Assembly: GCA_937923145.1 (NCBI GenBank) | Contig: CALAJT010000018.1 | Location: 1-48,699, forward strand | DNA: 48,699 bases | From: an uncultured Rubritalea sp. | Lineage (GTDB): Bacteria; Verrucomicrobiota; Verrucomicrobiia; Verrucomicrobiales; Akkermansiaceae | Direction: 5' to 3' | Shown: positions 26,293-35,332 of the stretch, piece by piece | How the letters are laid out: each line of letters begins with the position of its first letter | Position numbering within the stretch: position 1 is the stretch's first letter | Position numbers and translations under genes: made by a program | The notes under the pieces: model-generated | What the model saw: the letters and a program-made list of their open reading frames with translations, nothing else | What the model was told of the DNA's origin: nothing | The model's database searches: none

Positions 26293-26393
26293 TTATTACC
26301 TCCCTAACAATCCATCGTTTACACTCTAAACTTTAAAAAAATAGTTCCTTGCGAAAACTAATTTTCTCTACTAAGTTTCACAAATATCAGCAT

Positions 26394-26488
26394 GGAGAGT
26401 GATGCTTGCCTGGTGGTGGCCGCGGTCTTCAAAACCGTTGTTGGGCTGTTATGGTCCGGGGTTGGTTCGATTCCTTCCCTCTCCGCCA
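26394..26488 (+). tRNA. selC: tRNA-Sec (anticodon TCA)
   Basis: This 95-base sequence begins GGAGAG, ends CTCTCCGCCA with encoded CCA, and carries CTTCAAA as anticodon loop with TCA at 26429-26431, inside a 5-bp stem (GCGGT/ACCGT). A long variable arm (GGGC...GTCC) follows, and the T loop reads TTCGATT. Size and layout match bacterial selenocysteine tRNA. The T stem and inner acceptor pairs are imperfect: the T-stem arms GTTGG and CCTTC give two T-T mismatches, and the 3' half of the acceptor-T helix has 12 instead of 13 bases. It may be unusual or slightly degraded. No selA, selB or selD gene lies in the window. Confidence 0.82.
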
Positions 26489-26657
26489 TGTTGATAGGGC
26501 CTTATAGAGTAAAAACATTTTTAAGTTTTCATCGAGACACTAGCTCATTCTACTAATTTTAGATTTTATAATTTTCTCAGCTTACACCCCACCCGTTAGT
26601 TCAAAGAGCTTACAAGCTGACTGTTGACCAATATTAAAATTGGTTTAAGTTTCATCC

Positions 26658-27734
26658 ATGTCAGATAATAATAAAGCGTCATCACTACTTTTGTCCCCAA
26701 TAAAAATCGGAGCTTGGGAACTTCCTAATCGTGTAATCATGGCTCCTCTTACTCGAACTAGAGCTAGTGAAGGACGTGTGCCAAATGCGATGATGGCGGA
26801 GTATTATTCTCAGCGAGCCTCTGCAGGACTTATTATTTCTGAGGCTACTTCTGTAGAAGCTATGGGAGTAGGCTACCCAAATACGCCAGGGATCTGGTCT
26901 GATGATCAAGTTGAGGGATGGAAGCTAGTTACTAAAGCGGTGCATGAAGCAGGTGGTCGCATTATACTCCAACTTTGGCATGTCGGGAGAATATCAGACC
27001 CTGTTTATCTTGATGGTAAGTTACCGATAGCGCCAAGTGCTATTGCTGCGAAAGGACATGTGAGTTTGATTCGCCCTGAAAAGGATTATGTCACTCCTCG
27101 TGCTCTGGAAATAGATGAAATCCCAGAGATCATCGAAGCATTCCGTAAAGGTGCAGAGAATGCAAAGAAAGCCGGCTTTGATGGTGTTGAGATCCATGGA
27201 GCTAATGGTTATCTACTAGATGAGTTTCTACAGGATAGCACAAACAAACGCACAGATGAATATGGTGGGTCATTAGAAAACAGATCACGCCTAATGTTAG
27301 AAGTAGTAGATGCGGTGACTTCTGTCTGGGGCCCTGATAGGGTAGGACTCCACCTTGCGCCCCGCTGTGATGCTCACGACATGGGAGATTCAGATCCTAC
27401 TGCGACCTTTACGTATATAGCACGTGAAACAGGGAAACGTAAATTAGCCTTCCTATTCGCTCGTGAAGGAAAAGATAAACCTCGTGTCGGTCCTAAGATG
27501 AAAGAAGCCTTCGGAGGCGTGTTTATCGCAAATCAAGGACTCACTAAAGAAGATGGCGAAACAATGCTTCAAAATGGAGAAGCTGATGCTATTTCATGGG
27601 GTCAACTCTATATAGCTAATCCTGATCTAGTCGAAAGATTCGCCAAAGAAGCTGAGCTCAACGAACCAAACCCTGAGACATTCTATGGTAATCGTGAGGA
27701 GGGGTATATAGACTACCCTTTTCTTAGAAAGTAA
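26658..27734 (+). CDS. Old yellow enzyme family FMN-dependent alkene reductase (NemA-like)
   Basis: This 358-residue TIM-barrel flavoprotein reduces activated C=C bonds (enones, N-ethylmaleimide, nitrate esters) with NAD(P)H. Family blocks include LPNRVIMAPLTRTRA at the start, GLIISEATSVEAMGVGYPNT, LQLWHVGRIS with the His/Arg of the active site, FDGVEIHGANGYLLDEFLQD with the His-Asn pair that binds the substrate carbonyl, TDEYGGSLENRSRLMLEV, and SWGQLYIANPDLVERF. The length is standard. The gene follows tRNA-Sec and is convergent with map, with an 11-bp overlap of coding ends (27724-27734). The physiological substrate is unknown. Confidence 0.93.
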   Translation: MSDNNKASSLLLSPIKIGAWELPNRVIMAPLTRTRASEGRVPNAMMAEYYSQRASAGLIISEATSVEAMGVGYPNTPGIWSDDQVEGWKLVTKAVHEAGGRIILQLWHVGRISDPVYLDGKLPIAPSAIAAKGHVSLIRPEKDYVTPRALEIDEIPEIIEAFRKGAENAKKAGFDGVEIHGANGYLLDEFLQDSTNKRTDEYGGSLENRSRLMLEVVDAVTSVWGPDRVGLHLAPRCDAHDMGDSDPTATFTYIARETGKRKLAFLFAREGKDKPRVGPKMKEAFGGVFIANQGLTKEDGETMLQNGEADAISWGQLYIANPDLVERFAKEAELNEPNPETFYGNREEGYIDYPFLRK

Positions 27735-28539
27735 TACCTAGCTGCTCAGGCAAAGCGGTGCGGGGTCTAGCCGTGAGGATGTCTGGTCCGTCTTTGGTGA
27801 CGTGGACGGTGTGCTCGAAGTGGGCTGAATTTTTCTTGTCTCCAGTGATGACTGTCCAGCCGTCTTTGAGGATTTTTACTCTTGGGGTGCCAATGTTGAT
27901 CATTGGCTCTACTGCCAGAACCATTCCTTCTTTCAGCATTATACTGCGCCCTTCCGGACGATAGTTTGGAACTTGTGGTTCTTCGTGTAAGTCTCTGCCT
28001 ACTCCGTGCCCAACGAATTCTTTTACTACTTTGAAACCGTATGGATTGACGTAATCTGCAACTGCTCCACAGAGGTCAGCTAAGTATTCTCCTTCACGGG
28101 CGAATGAAAGGGCTTCAAAGAGTGATTGCTCAGTGACTGCTAGTAAACGCTTAGTTTCATCATCTACATTTCCTACTGCTACTGTGGTGGCATTATCTCC
28201 GATCCAGCCGCCTTTTGTGATGCCTACGTCTACGCTGATGATGTCGCCATCTTTAATAACGTATTCGCCACCGATACCGTGGACTACTTCTTCATTTGGA
28301 GAGATACAGATCTGGCCAGGGAAGCCACGGTAGCCGTGGAATGCGCTGACGCAGTCACGCTCACGCATGAGTTCTTCAGCATATTGATCTACATCAAGAG
28401 TGGTCTTTCCTACTCCGATAAATTTAGCTACATTCTGTAAAATTTCACTCGCTGTTTCACAAGCTATACGCATCTCAGCTATCTCTTGAGGAGACTTAAT
28501 AATGATGCCACTTGACTTTCTTTTCTTGCGCTTGCCCAT
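27724..28539 (-). CDS. map: Methionine aminopeptidase type I
   Basis: This 271-residue enzyme removes N-terminal Met from nascent proteins. Metal-binding residues are visible in ISVDVGITKGGWIGDNATTV (the two Asp), FVGHGVGRDLHEEPQVPNY (His), VLAVEPMINI (Glu) and SAHFEHTVHVTKDG (Glu). A short basic N-terminus (MGKRKKRKSSGI) precedes the catalytic domain. It lies downstream of adk in the secY-adk-map segment of the ribosomal operon, the common bacterial order, and its 3' end overlaps the convergent oxidoreductase gene. Confidence 0.96.
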   Translation of the reverse strand: MGKRKKRKSSGIIIKSPQEIAEMRIACETASEILQNVAKFIGVGKTTLDVDQYAEELMRERDCVSAFHGYRGFPGQICISPNEEVVHGIGGEYVIKDGDIISVDVGITKGGWIGDNATTVAVGNVDDETKRLLAVTEQSLFEALSFAREGEYLADLCGAVADYVNPYGFKVVKEFVGHGVGRDLHEEPQVPNYRPEGRSIMLKEGMVLAVEPMINIGTPRVKILKDGWTVITGDKKNSAHFEHTVHVTKDGPDILTARPRTALPEQLGITF

Positions 28540-28566
28540 GGTAGTAATTGTTAGAGTAGTAAAGTA

Positions 28567-29184
28567 TTAGAGTAACTTGGTAATCTCGTTGAATACTTCG
28601 TCTGGAGATTGTGTACCGTCGACCTTTCTAAGCATGCCTAGATCATCATAGTAGTCGAATAATGGTTTAGTGAGTTCGGTATAGTTTGCGTAGCGAATTT
28701 TGAAGCTATCTAGGGCATCGTCTGAGCGAGATACTAGCTCACCAGAGCTACATTCAGGGCAGATTGTATCCGTTGAATTTTTGACTGCTACAGTGGCTCC
28801 GCAGCTACTGCATTCTCTGCGCTTAGTAATTCTAAATTCTAGCTCTTCTTGAGGAACTTCTAGCGCTAATACCATATCAGGTCTGCGCATGTTGTTAAGA
28901 GCTTCAGCTTGTGGCTTAGTTCTTGGGAAGCCATCTAACAGCCAACCAGATTGGTTATCTACCATCCATTCCTCGACCATAGTCATGATGACTCCGTCTG
29001 GAACATAAGCTCCACGATTTATGAAATCTTCCGCTATTTTACCAATCTCTGTACTCTCTTTGATCTCATTTCTGAGCAGTTTGCCTGTGCCTAAACAAGG
29101 CACATTGAGATATTCGGCGAGTCTACGGGCTTGAGTTCCTTTTCCGCTAGCGGGAGGTCCTAGGAGCAAGATATGATTAGTCAT
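28567..29184 (-). CDS. adk: Adenylate kinase with zinc-binding LID
   Basis: This 205-residue kinase interconverts ATP + AMP and 2 ADP. The P-loop is LGPPASGKGTQARRLAEY at the start. AMP-binding LLDGFPRTKPQAEAL is present. The LID contains a four-cysteine zinc ribbon (CSSCG ... CPECS) typical of long-type adenylate kinases in Gram-positive bacteria and several other phyla. It sits between secY (89 bases upstream) and map (27 bases downstream) and is probably co-transcribed with both. Confidence 0.95.
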   Translation of the reverse strand: MTNHILLLGPPASGKGTQARRLAEYLNVPCLGTGKLLRNEIKESTEIGKIAEDFINRGAYVPDGVIMTMVEEWMVDNQSGWLLDGFPRTKPQAEALNNMRRPDMVLALEVPQEELEFRITKRRECSSCGATVAVKNSTDTICPECSSGELVSRSDDALDSFKIRYANYTELTKPLFDYYDDLGMLRKVDGTQSPDEVFNEITKLL

Positions 29185-29273
29185 ACAATTACTTAATGAG
29201 ATGGCTTTAAAAAATCAGTGATCGCACGAGAACGGGCGACCACTTAAATTTAAAATATGTTCTTAGAACTATA

Positions 29274-30776
29274 CTAGAATCCTTTGAGAGAGAGAGCTAC
29301 GATCCCTAGGATAAATACGATGGCGATAGCTGTTAGCAGATAGATCTGGCCGTTGCTCTTCTTGGAATTAATGCCCATTTGCTTACGCTCATGACGTCCC
29401 TTGATTTTCCCTTTTCTGAGGAATCCATCGTAGTTCTGCTGGATGAGGTGAGTCTCAACCTGACGCATGATGTCGAGCACAACACCTACCATGATGAGCA
29501 AACTCGTGCCACCGAAGAATCCGGTGATCTGATAACTCAGCGTTCCTCCAATGATACCTCGCGGAAGCTGTCCGACGATGAATGGTAGAACGAAGATGAT
29601 GGTGAGGAAGATCGCTCCAGCAAATGTGAGCCGAGTCATAGTGAAGTCGAGGAACTTAGCTGTAGGCTGTCCAGGGCGGATGCCGGGAACGTAGCCACCA
29701 CTGCGCTTGAGGTTCTCAGCGATTTCTGATGGGTTGAACATTGTTGCTACCCAGAAGTAAGAGAAGAAGAAGATCATAGCACCTGCGATGAGGTAGTACC
29801 AGATGCCAGCAGGGTCAAAGAATTCGCCTACACTAATCCAGAACTTGCTACCGAGCATTCCGAAGATTACTGGTGGGATTCCGAGGATCGCTGTTGCAAA
29901 GATGATCGGCATTACGTTTGCGTAGTTAAGCTTGAGTGGAAGGTAAGTCTTCTGACCACCGCCGCCGTATTGCTTTCTACCTACTACACGCTTAGCATGC
30001 TGGACCACAATATTTCGAGTAGCTTGAGTAAGACAGATAGTAGCTGCAACTACGAAGATGAGGAAGGCGAAGAGGAAGACGGCAAAGAGTGCGCCTCCAG
30101 TTCCACCGTTCACGATGAGCTGTGTCCAGAGTAGTCCGAGCGCTCCTGGGAGAGCTGAGATGATGTTGATAGTGATGATGATGGATGTTCCGTTTCCTAT
30201 ACCATTCTCAGTCATCTGGTCGCCTATCCACATAAGGAAGAGTGTGCCTGATACGATAGTGAGGACAAAGATAGAGATAAATGCTGTTGCGCTCCAACCA
30301 TCAGCTACCAGACCAGCTCCGATGCCGTTGAACATTGGAAGCGATCCTGGGTTAAAGTAAATCTGCTTAGCAAGAAGACCACCCTGCACTACGGCAATGA
30401 TGATAGTTGCGAAACGAGTGTATTGGTTGATTTTTTGGCGTCCACCGTCTTCACGTGAAAGACGTGAGAGTTTAGGAACTACAGCTGTCATAAGCTGCAT
30501 GAGAATGGATGCCGATATGTATGGCATGATACCGAGGGCGAAGATACCCATCTGAGTAAGACCTCCTCCAGAAAATACAGTCACCATCATATTGAGGATG
30601 TTACCTGCACCTTGTTTATCTTCCTGAGATTTGATGAATGCTTCTATCACAGAGGAGTCAATTCCTGGCATTGTGATAAAAACGCCTAAACGAACTATGA
30701 CGATCATGATGAGCGTGTAGATGATTCGTTCGCGTAGCTCGGCTACCTTCCATGTATTCGCAAAAGCGGAGATCAT
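29274..30776 (-). CDS. secY: Protein translocase subunit SecY
   Basis: This 500-residue integral membrane channel shows ten TM segments and the family blocks LGVFITMPGID near the N-terminus, FALGIMPYISASILMQLMTA, MWIGDQMTENGIGNGTSIII, and NYANVMPIIFATAILGIP in the cytosolic C5 region, with ELNLKR-like SEIAENLKRSGGYVPGIRPG. It forms the SecYEG pore for export and membrane insertion. The gene is separated from rplO by 164 bases containing an apparent terminator, so it probably has its own promoter, unlike the usual spc operon. Confidence 0.97.
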   Translation of the reverse strand: MISAFANTWKVAELRERIIYTLIMIVIVRLGVFITMPGIDSSVIEAFIKSQEDKQGAGNILNMMVTVFSGGGLTQMGIFALGIMPYISASILMQLMTAVVPKLSRLSREDGGRQKINQYTRFATIIIAVVQGGLLAKQIYFNPGSLPMFNGIGAGLVADGWSATAFISIFVLTIVSGTLFLMWIGDQMTENGIGNGTSIIITINIISALPGALGLLWTQLIVNGGTGGALFAVFLFAFLIFVVAATICLTQATRNIVVQHAKRVVGRKQYGGGGQKTYLPLKLNYANVMPIIFATAILGIPPVIFGMLGSKFWISVGEFFDPAGIWYYLIAGAMIFFFSYFWVATMFNPSEIAENLKRSGGYVPGIRPGQPTAKFLDFTMTRLTFAGAIFLTIIFVLPFIVGQLPRGIIGGTLSYQITGFFGGTSLLIMVGVVLDIMRQVETHLIQQNYDGFLRKGKIKGRHERKQMGINSKKSNGQIYLLTAIAIVFILGIVALSLKGF

Positions 30777-30812
30777 TGTTGTTGTTCTATGTGAAAATTG
30801 TGGATGCTGCGT

Positions 30813-30857
30813 AAAAAACGGTAGGGAAGAGCAACATATAATGCTGCACTCCCCTAC
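30813..30857 (-). terminator. Rho-independent terminator between rplO and secY
   Basis: On the minus strand, arms at 30845-30857 and 30821-30833 form a 13-bp stem with two mismatches and an 11-base loop, followed after two bases by six T residues (A run at 30813-30818). It lies downstream of rplO and 37 bases upstream of the secY start, so it could end or attenuate transcription into secY. Confidence 0.65.
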
Positions 30858-30940
30858 TAAATTGTTTGATAAAAAGCGCTCTATCTAAGATTAATTGGAA
30901 TTTCTGAGCACTTGGTAATACTGATCGAATAGGGGTGGGA

Positions 30941-31381
30941 CTATGAAATAGTTCCGCCTGCTTCTTCGATCTTAGTCTTAGCACCTGCTGAGATAGCTGA
31001 TACGTCGACTGTAAGTTTCTTAGAGAGATTGCCGTTACCGAGAACCTTGATCTGATCAAAAGCGCCTTTTACAAGACCTTTCTCACGAAGAGATTCTTCG
31101 TTAACAGTAGCGCCTTCGTCGAAGAACTTCTGTAGGTGTGCTGTGTTGACTACAACAACCTTGTCCGCGAAACGAACGTTGTTGAAACCACGCTTAGGTA
31201 GACGACGGTGGATAGGCATCTGACCACCTTCGAAACCGACGCGAACGCCTGATCCTGAGCGAGCCTTCTGACCCTTGTGTCCTTTACCTGATGTCTTACC
31301 AGTTCCTGAGCTTTCACCTTTACCGAGACGCTTGATCTTGTGAGTAGCGCCTTTGTTTGGCTTCATTGTATGAAGATTCAT
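30941..31381 (-). CDS. rplO: Large ribosomal subunit protein uL15
   Basis: This 146-residue ribosomal protein starts MNLHTMKPNKGATHKIKRLG and carries the Gly/Lys-rich SSGTGKTSGKGHKGQKARSG and FEGGQMPIHRRLPKRGFNN blocks diagnostic of L15. It is placed 30 bases after rpsE with no rpmD (L30) between, as noted for several PVC and other lineages. A terminator-like hairpin follows. Confidence 0.97.
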   Translation of the reverse strand: MNLHTMKPNKGATHKIKRLGKGESSGTGKTSGKGHKGQKARSGSGVRVGFEGGQMPIHRRLPKRGFNNVRFADKVVVVNTAHLQKFFDEGATVNEESLREKGLVKGAFDQIKVLGNGNLSKKLTVDVSAISAGAKTKIEEAGGTIS

Positions 31382-31411
31382 AATATTTATTATCTATGGT
31401 TTAAGGTTAGA

Positions 31412-32125
31412 TTAGAGTGCTTTCTCTTTGTAGAGACCACGTGCCTTCAGAACTTCCTCACGAGTGCGGAGAGCCTTGAGTGCTTCAACAGTAGCTTTTA
31501 CTACGTTAGCGTGGTTATTAGAACCGAGTGATTTAGCAAGAATATCTTTGATACCTACTGCTTCACAAACAGCACGCACACCACCACCGGCGATGACTCC
31601 TGTTCCCTCAACAGCTGGCTTGAGTAGAACTTTACCACCACCATGCTCTGCATAAGTGTCGTGTGGAATTGTTCTGCCATCTACGAGTGAGATCTTATGA
31701 AGCTGACGACGTGAGTCAATGCTAGCTTTACGGATACATTCTGCTACTTCGTTAGCCTTACCGAATCCTACTCCGATTCTGCCTTCACCTGTGCCAGACA
31801 CGAGGAGTGCTGAGAAGCTGAAGCGACGTCCGCCTTTTACAACTTTCGCGCATCGGTTGATGAATACTACCTTTTCGGTAAGCTCTACACCGTCTTCGGT
31901 TTGAGGCTTAGCAGGTGCTTGACGAGGTGGACGCTCTTTGCGACCGCCTTTACCGCCACCCTGACCACCACGACCACCACGTTGCTGTGGACGCTCGTTA
32001 GGAGCAGCCGCTGCTGGTGGTGTTGCTGGTGTTGCCGCTGCTGATGTAGCTGCTGCCGGTGTTGCTGGCTTAGCTTCTGCTGCTGGCTTCTCCTCTGAAG
32101 GAGTGTTTTCTTTATTTTCAGACAT
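31412..32125 (-). CDS. rpsE: Small ribosomal subunit protein uS5 with long low-complexity N-terminal extension
   Basis: The S5 core begins near residue 78 ([20 protein letters not shown]) and holds [39 protein letters not shown] and a normal C-terminus. Ahead of it is a tail of about 75 residues: an Ala/Pro-rich part ([20 protein letters not shown]) and an RGG/KGGR-type basic part ([20 protein letters not shown]). The total of 237 residues is about 70 longer than usual. The tail is likely disordered and could bind rRNA or project from the mRNA entry side of the 30S subunit. Confidence 0.96.
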   Translation of the reverse strand: MSENKENTPSEEKPAAEAKPATPAAATSAAATPATPPAAAAPNERPQQRGGRGGQGGGKGGRKERPPRQAPAKPQTEDGVELTEKVVFINRCAKVVKGGRRFSFSALLVSGTGEGRIGVGFGKANEVAECIRKASIDSRRQLHKISLVDGRTIPHDTYAEHGGGKVLLKPAVEGTGVIAGGGVRAVCEAVGIKDILAKSLGSNNHANVVKATVEALKALRTREEVLKARGLYKEKAL

Positions 32126-32139
32126 GTTATCGTGGTTGA

Positions 32140-32496
32140 TTAGAATTTAAGTCCTGCCTCACGTGCTGAGTCAGCAAGTGATTTGATTTTACCATGGAAA
32201 AGGTGACCGCCTCGGTCGAATACGACCTCCTCGATGTTCTTTCCCTTTGCTCTATCCGCTACGAGTGCTCCTACTTTCGCTGCTGTTGCGGCGTTAGAAG
32301 AACCTTTCTCGATGGACTTATCTAGACTAGAAGCAGCACAGAGTGTGTTTCCAGTTACGTCGTCGATGACTTGTGCATAGACGTGTTGATTTGAATAGCT
32401 AACTGCTAAGCGTGGACGTGCTGCTGTGCCAGAAACTTTCTTTCTGATACGGCGGTGAATACGCTGGCGGACTTGCTTTCGATTTAGTGTGCTCAT
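32140..32496 (-). CDS. rplR: Large ribosomal subunit protein uL18
   Basis: This 118-residue 5S rRNA-binding protein starts [20 protein letters not shown], followed by the family blocks [36 protein letters not shown] and [20 protein letters not shown]. The length is standard. It lies between rplF and rpsE in the usual spc order, with a 14-base gap to rpsE. Confidence 0.97.
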   Translation of the reverse strand: MSTLNRKQVRQRIHRRIRKKVSGTAARPRLAVSYSNQHVYAQVIDDVTGNTLCAASSLDKSIEKGSSNAATAAKVGALVADRAKGKNIEEVVFDRGGHLFHGKIKSLADSAREAGLKF

Positions 32497-32533
32497 TTTC
32501 TGATTTTCAGTTGATGATTAATGTAATCGGCGG

Positions 32534-33073
32534 TTATTTACCAACGCTCTTACCTGCTTTACGACGAACGTATTCGCCAACATAACGGACACCTTTACCT
32601 TTATAAGGCTCTGGCTTATAGTAAGCACGCACTTCAGCGGCAAACTGTCCAACTTCTTGCTTATCGTTTCCTTCTACCTTAACCTTAGTGTTCTCAGTCA
32701 CTGTGACTGTAACACCTGCTGGGATAGGGTGAAGAATCGGGTGAGACTTACCGAGGCTGAGGTCAAGGTTTGAACCTTTCACTGCAGCACGGAAACCTAC
32801 ACCGATGATCTCTAGATCTTTTACATAACCTACGGTAACACCGATGATCATGTTGTTTACGAGGCTACGTGCTGTTCCGTGGAGTGCCTTGTGGCGACGG
32901 TTATCAGTAGCTCGGCTCACTGTAACAGTTCCGTCTTCTTGTGAAAGCGTGATGCCTTCTGGAAGAGAGAACTCTAGCTTGCCTTTTGGTCCTTCTATAG
33001 TAAGAGCGCCGTTATCATTTTTGATAGCGACCTTCTCTGGAAGTTCTATAGTTTTTAATCCTACGCGTGACAT
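32534..33073 (-). CDS. rplF: Large ribosomal subunit protein uL6
   Basis: This 179-residue protein has the two repeated L6 folds. It opens MSRVGLKTIELPEKVAI, carries GPKGKLEFSLPEGI, and ends PEPYKGKGVRYVGEYVRRKA, the near-universal L6 C-terminal motif. It sits next to the GTPase-associated region of the 50S subunit. The gene order rpsH-rplF-rplR is normal. Confidence 0.98.
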   Translation of the reverse strand: MSRVGLKTIELPEKVAIKNDNGALTIEGPKGKLEFSLPEGITLSQEDGTVTVSRATDNRRHKALHGTARSLVNNMIIGVTVGYVKDLEIIGVGFRAAVKGSNLDLSLGKSHPILHPIPAGVTVTVTENTKVKVEGNDKQEVGQFAAEVRAYYKPEPYKGKGVRYVGEYVRRKAGKSVGK

Positions 33074-33105
33074 ATTGTATGTTTTCTAGTGTTAAGATTA
33101 AATGA

Positions 33106-33507
33106 TTACCAAATGTTAGCGAGATGCTCACCGCCTAGTTTAGCTTTACGAGCTTTTTGACCAGTCATCAATCCTTTTGAAGTAGAGATGATTGCGATGC
33201 CTAAGCCGCTAAGAACACGCGGCATGGATGCCGCACCAACATACTGACGTAGACCTGGCTTAGATACGCGCTTAACATTGTGAAGCACTGCTTCTCCTGT
33301 GTCACTGTATTTAACCTTCACCATAATCTCAGGGAATCCCCCTTCGGTGAGTGTCTCGTAGTTCCAAATGTAGCCCTCTTCAGCTAAGATGCGGGCGATT
33401 TCTGCCTTCTGCTTAGAGAATGGTGCTGTGAATGACTCGTTACCTGCGTTTGAAGCGTTCTTCAAGCGAGTAAGGAAATCGGATACTGGGTCACTAAGTA
33501 CTGCCAT
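33106..33507 (-). CDS. rpsH: Small ribosomal subunit protein uS8
   Basis: This 133-residue 16S rRNA-binding protein starts MAVLSDPVSDFLTRLKNASN and contains RVSKPGLRQYVGAASMPRVL and LGIAIISTSKGLMT(G)QKARKA, the S8 signature. In E. coli S8 also represses the spc operon by binding its mRNA near rplE. Here it directly follows rplE with 33 bases between, with no rpsN (S14). Confidence 0.97.
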   Translation of the reverse strand: MAVLSDPVSDFLTRLKNASNAGNESFTAPFSKQKAEIARILAEEGYIWNYETLTEGGFPEIMVKVKYSDTGEAVLHNVKRVSKPGLRQYVGAASMPRVLSGLGIAIISTSKGLMTGQKARKAKLGGEHLANIW

Positions 33508-33540
33508 AATATTTATCCTTTTCTAAAATTAGTGTTAAAA

Positions 33541-34113
33541 TTAAGCGGCTGACTCTTCGTCAGACTTCTTGTTGTCGCGGAATGGCATACCGAGAGCACG
33601 TAGTAGTGCACGGCCGCCATCATCTGTTGCTGATGAAGTAACAAATATAAGGTCAAATCCGATTTGACGCTTGATTTTGTCCAGCTCTATTTCTGGGAAA
33701 ATTGACTGATCCGGGATACCTACCGCGTAGTTACCATTACCGTCAAAGCTCTTAGAAGAAATACCGCGAAAGTCACGGATGTTCGGAGAGGTGACGTGAA
33801 CGAAACGGTCGAGGAATTCCCACATTGTGTTACCACGGAGGGTGACACGGGCTCCTACTGCTTCGCCCTCACGGACTTTGAAGTTAGCCACTGACTTGCG
33901 AGCGTAAGATACGCTTGGCTTCTGCCCAGTGATTTTCATGATCTCCTCTACGGAGTCTTCGACTGCTTGCTTACGATCAGACGCTCTACCACAGTGAGTG
34001 GTAACAACGATCTTCTCGAGTGCAGGCACCTGATGGGGATTAGTGAGTCCGAGCTCTTCTTTGAGAGCTGCGAAGACAGTATCCTCGTAGTATGTTTGCA
34101 TTGATGGTTTCAT
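33541..34113 (-). CDS. rplE: Large ribosomal subunit protein uL5
   Basis: This 190-residue 5S rRNA-binding protein contains the L5 blocks PALEKIVVTTHCGRASDRKQ, ITGQKPSVSYARKSVANFKV, REGEAVGARVTLRG and YAVGIPDQSIFPEIELDKIK. It is the first gene of this block. The rplN and rplX genes that normally precede it are not upstream; instead 247 bases of non-coding leader and the divergent TPR gene are found. Confidence 0.97.
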   Translation of the reverse strand: MKPSMQTYYEDTVFAALKEELGLTNPHQVPALEKIVVTTHCGRASDRKQAVEDSVEEIMKITGQKPSVSYARKSVANFKVREGEAVGARVTLRGNTMWEFLDRFVHVTSPNIRDFRGISSKSFDGNGNYAVGIPDQSIFPEIELDKIKRQIGFDLIFVTSSATDDGGRALLRALGMPFRDNKKSDEESAA

Positions 34114-34163
34114 AATTTTGCGGGTCAGCTTAAATGTTATTATTTAGCTAGCTTAAGCGCTAT

Positions 34164-34195
34164 CCTGCGGTGAATCTATGTTGATACACCTCAGG
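34164..34195 (-). promoter_or_regulatory. Imperfect hairpin in the leader of the rplE operon
   Basis: On the minus strand CCTG-GGTG-ATC pairs with GAT-CACC-CAGG around a six-base loop, with two single mismatches. It lies about 50-80 bases upstream of the rplE start. A ribosomal-protein autoregulatory site is plausible by position, since a leader of this operon would be a target for S8 or another product; this is inference. Confidence 0.4.
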
Positions 34196-34360
34196 CGGAC
34201 GGGGGCTTTACCGCACTTTACTAAAGACAGCAAGCGGAATCCTGAATTAATTGTAAAATAGTTACCACCACCGCATAAATCTAATTTCAAAGCGTTATCT
34301 TCACTTGCTTATGGATAGAAGAATATTAGTGTATCGAATCATCAACTACACATATATATC

Positions 34361-35332
34361 ATGAGAAATGCTACCAGAATACTTACAATAGCCACTACAC
34401 TTACTCTGCTACCAGTCATTACATCTGCCCAGCAAGTGATAGTTAAGTCCCCTGCTGAGCAGGCTGATGAGCTACTTAAGGAAAAGAAATACGATGGAGC
34501 ACTTGCTCTATATAATTTAGCCCTCAAGAACGCTAAATCAGAAACACCAGAGCAGATTCTTAAGAATCGTGACATTATAGCTAGGAAAGCATTGATCTAT
34601 AGCATGCAGAAACGCCCTGCGATGAGAAGCGCTATGCTTCAGCAATGCTATGAGTATTCATCTGATGCGGCTAAGAAATTTCCTAATAATGTAATAATTG
34701 CTCAAACTCAGATAGCTGACCTTTCTTTTCTAGCTAGTGACTACAGTAGAGCTTAGGACTCGAAGAAAAAACTCGCTCTAGAATTACAAGCCGTAGCATT
34801 ATCTGATGCGCTAGCTTCCGAGCACCCAACTAATCAAGCTGTCCTATATACTCAGTTCAACTCCATAATGACATTAGCAAAATCTTATCGCTGGACAAAT
34901 GATCAGAAAGAGCAAACGCCTCCATTAGTCGACCAGGGATTGGCTATACTTAAGAAGATTAACGCTTCATCTTTACCCAAAGGTACCTCTAAAGAAAAAC
35001 TCGAAGCTCAAATCATGGGACTTAAGATAGCTGTCATATCGCTCAGTAAAGACTACGATGCAGCTCTCAAATTAAATACTCAGCTTATCAAGAAAATGGA
35101 GCCAGGTCTAATTAGCAATGCAACGCAATCATCTCATATTTCTGATCAATTCAATTCATTCTATAATCAAGCGGTGCTTTATGAGAAACTTGGCAAGAAG
35201 CAACAAGCCCAAGCCAAACTCCAGAAGCTACTTACCATTATCGATGAAGCTCTCGTGAAATTTCCTAATGACCCGGGATTGCTTAATTTCAAAAAGGTCT
35301 ATGGAAAGCATGTAGGTAAGGAGATAAAGTAA
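34361..35332 (+). pseudogene. Secreted TPR-type protein interrupted by an in-frame TAG
   Basis: The ATG at 34361 gives a signal peptide (MRNATRILTIATTLTLLPVI, cleavage after ITSAQ) followed by TPR-like helices such as AEQADELLKEKKYDGALALY. TAG at 34754-34756 stops it at codon 132. The same frame then continues directly (DSKKKLALELQAVALSDALA) to TAA at 35330, with further helical repeats (QFNSFYNQAVLYEKLGKKQQ). Together the pieces make one 323-residue secreted or periplasmic protein. A single base change explains the break. The gene is divergent from the ribosomal block. The role of the intact form is unknown. Confidence 0.78.

Noticed and set aside
30787..31059. A 90-codon minus-strand frame overlapping rplO and the rplO-secY gap
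   Set aside because: It runs through rplO in another frame and through the terminator hairpin; it is not an L30 or other ribosomal protein.
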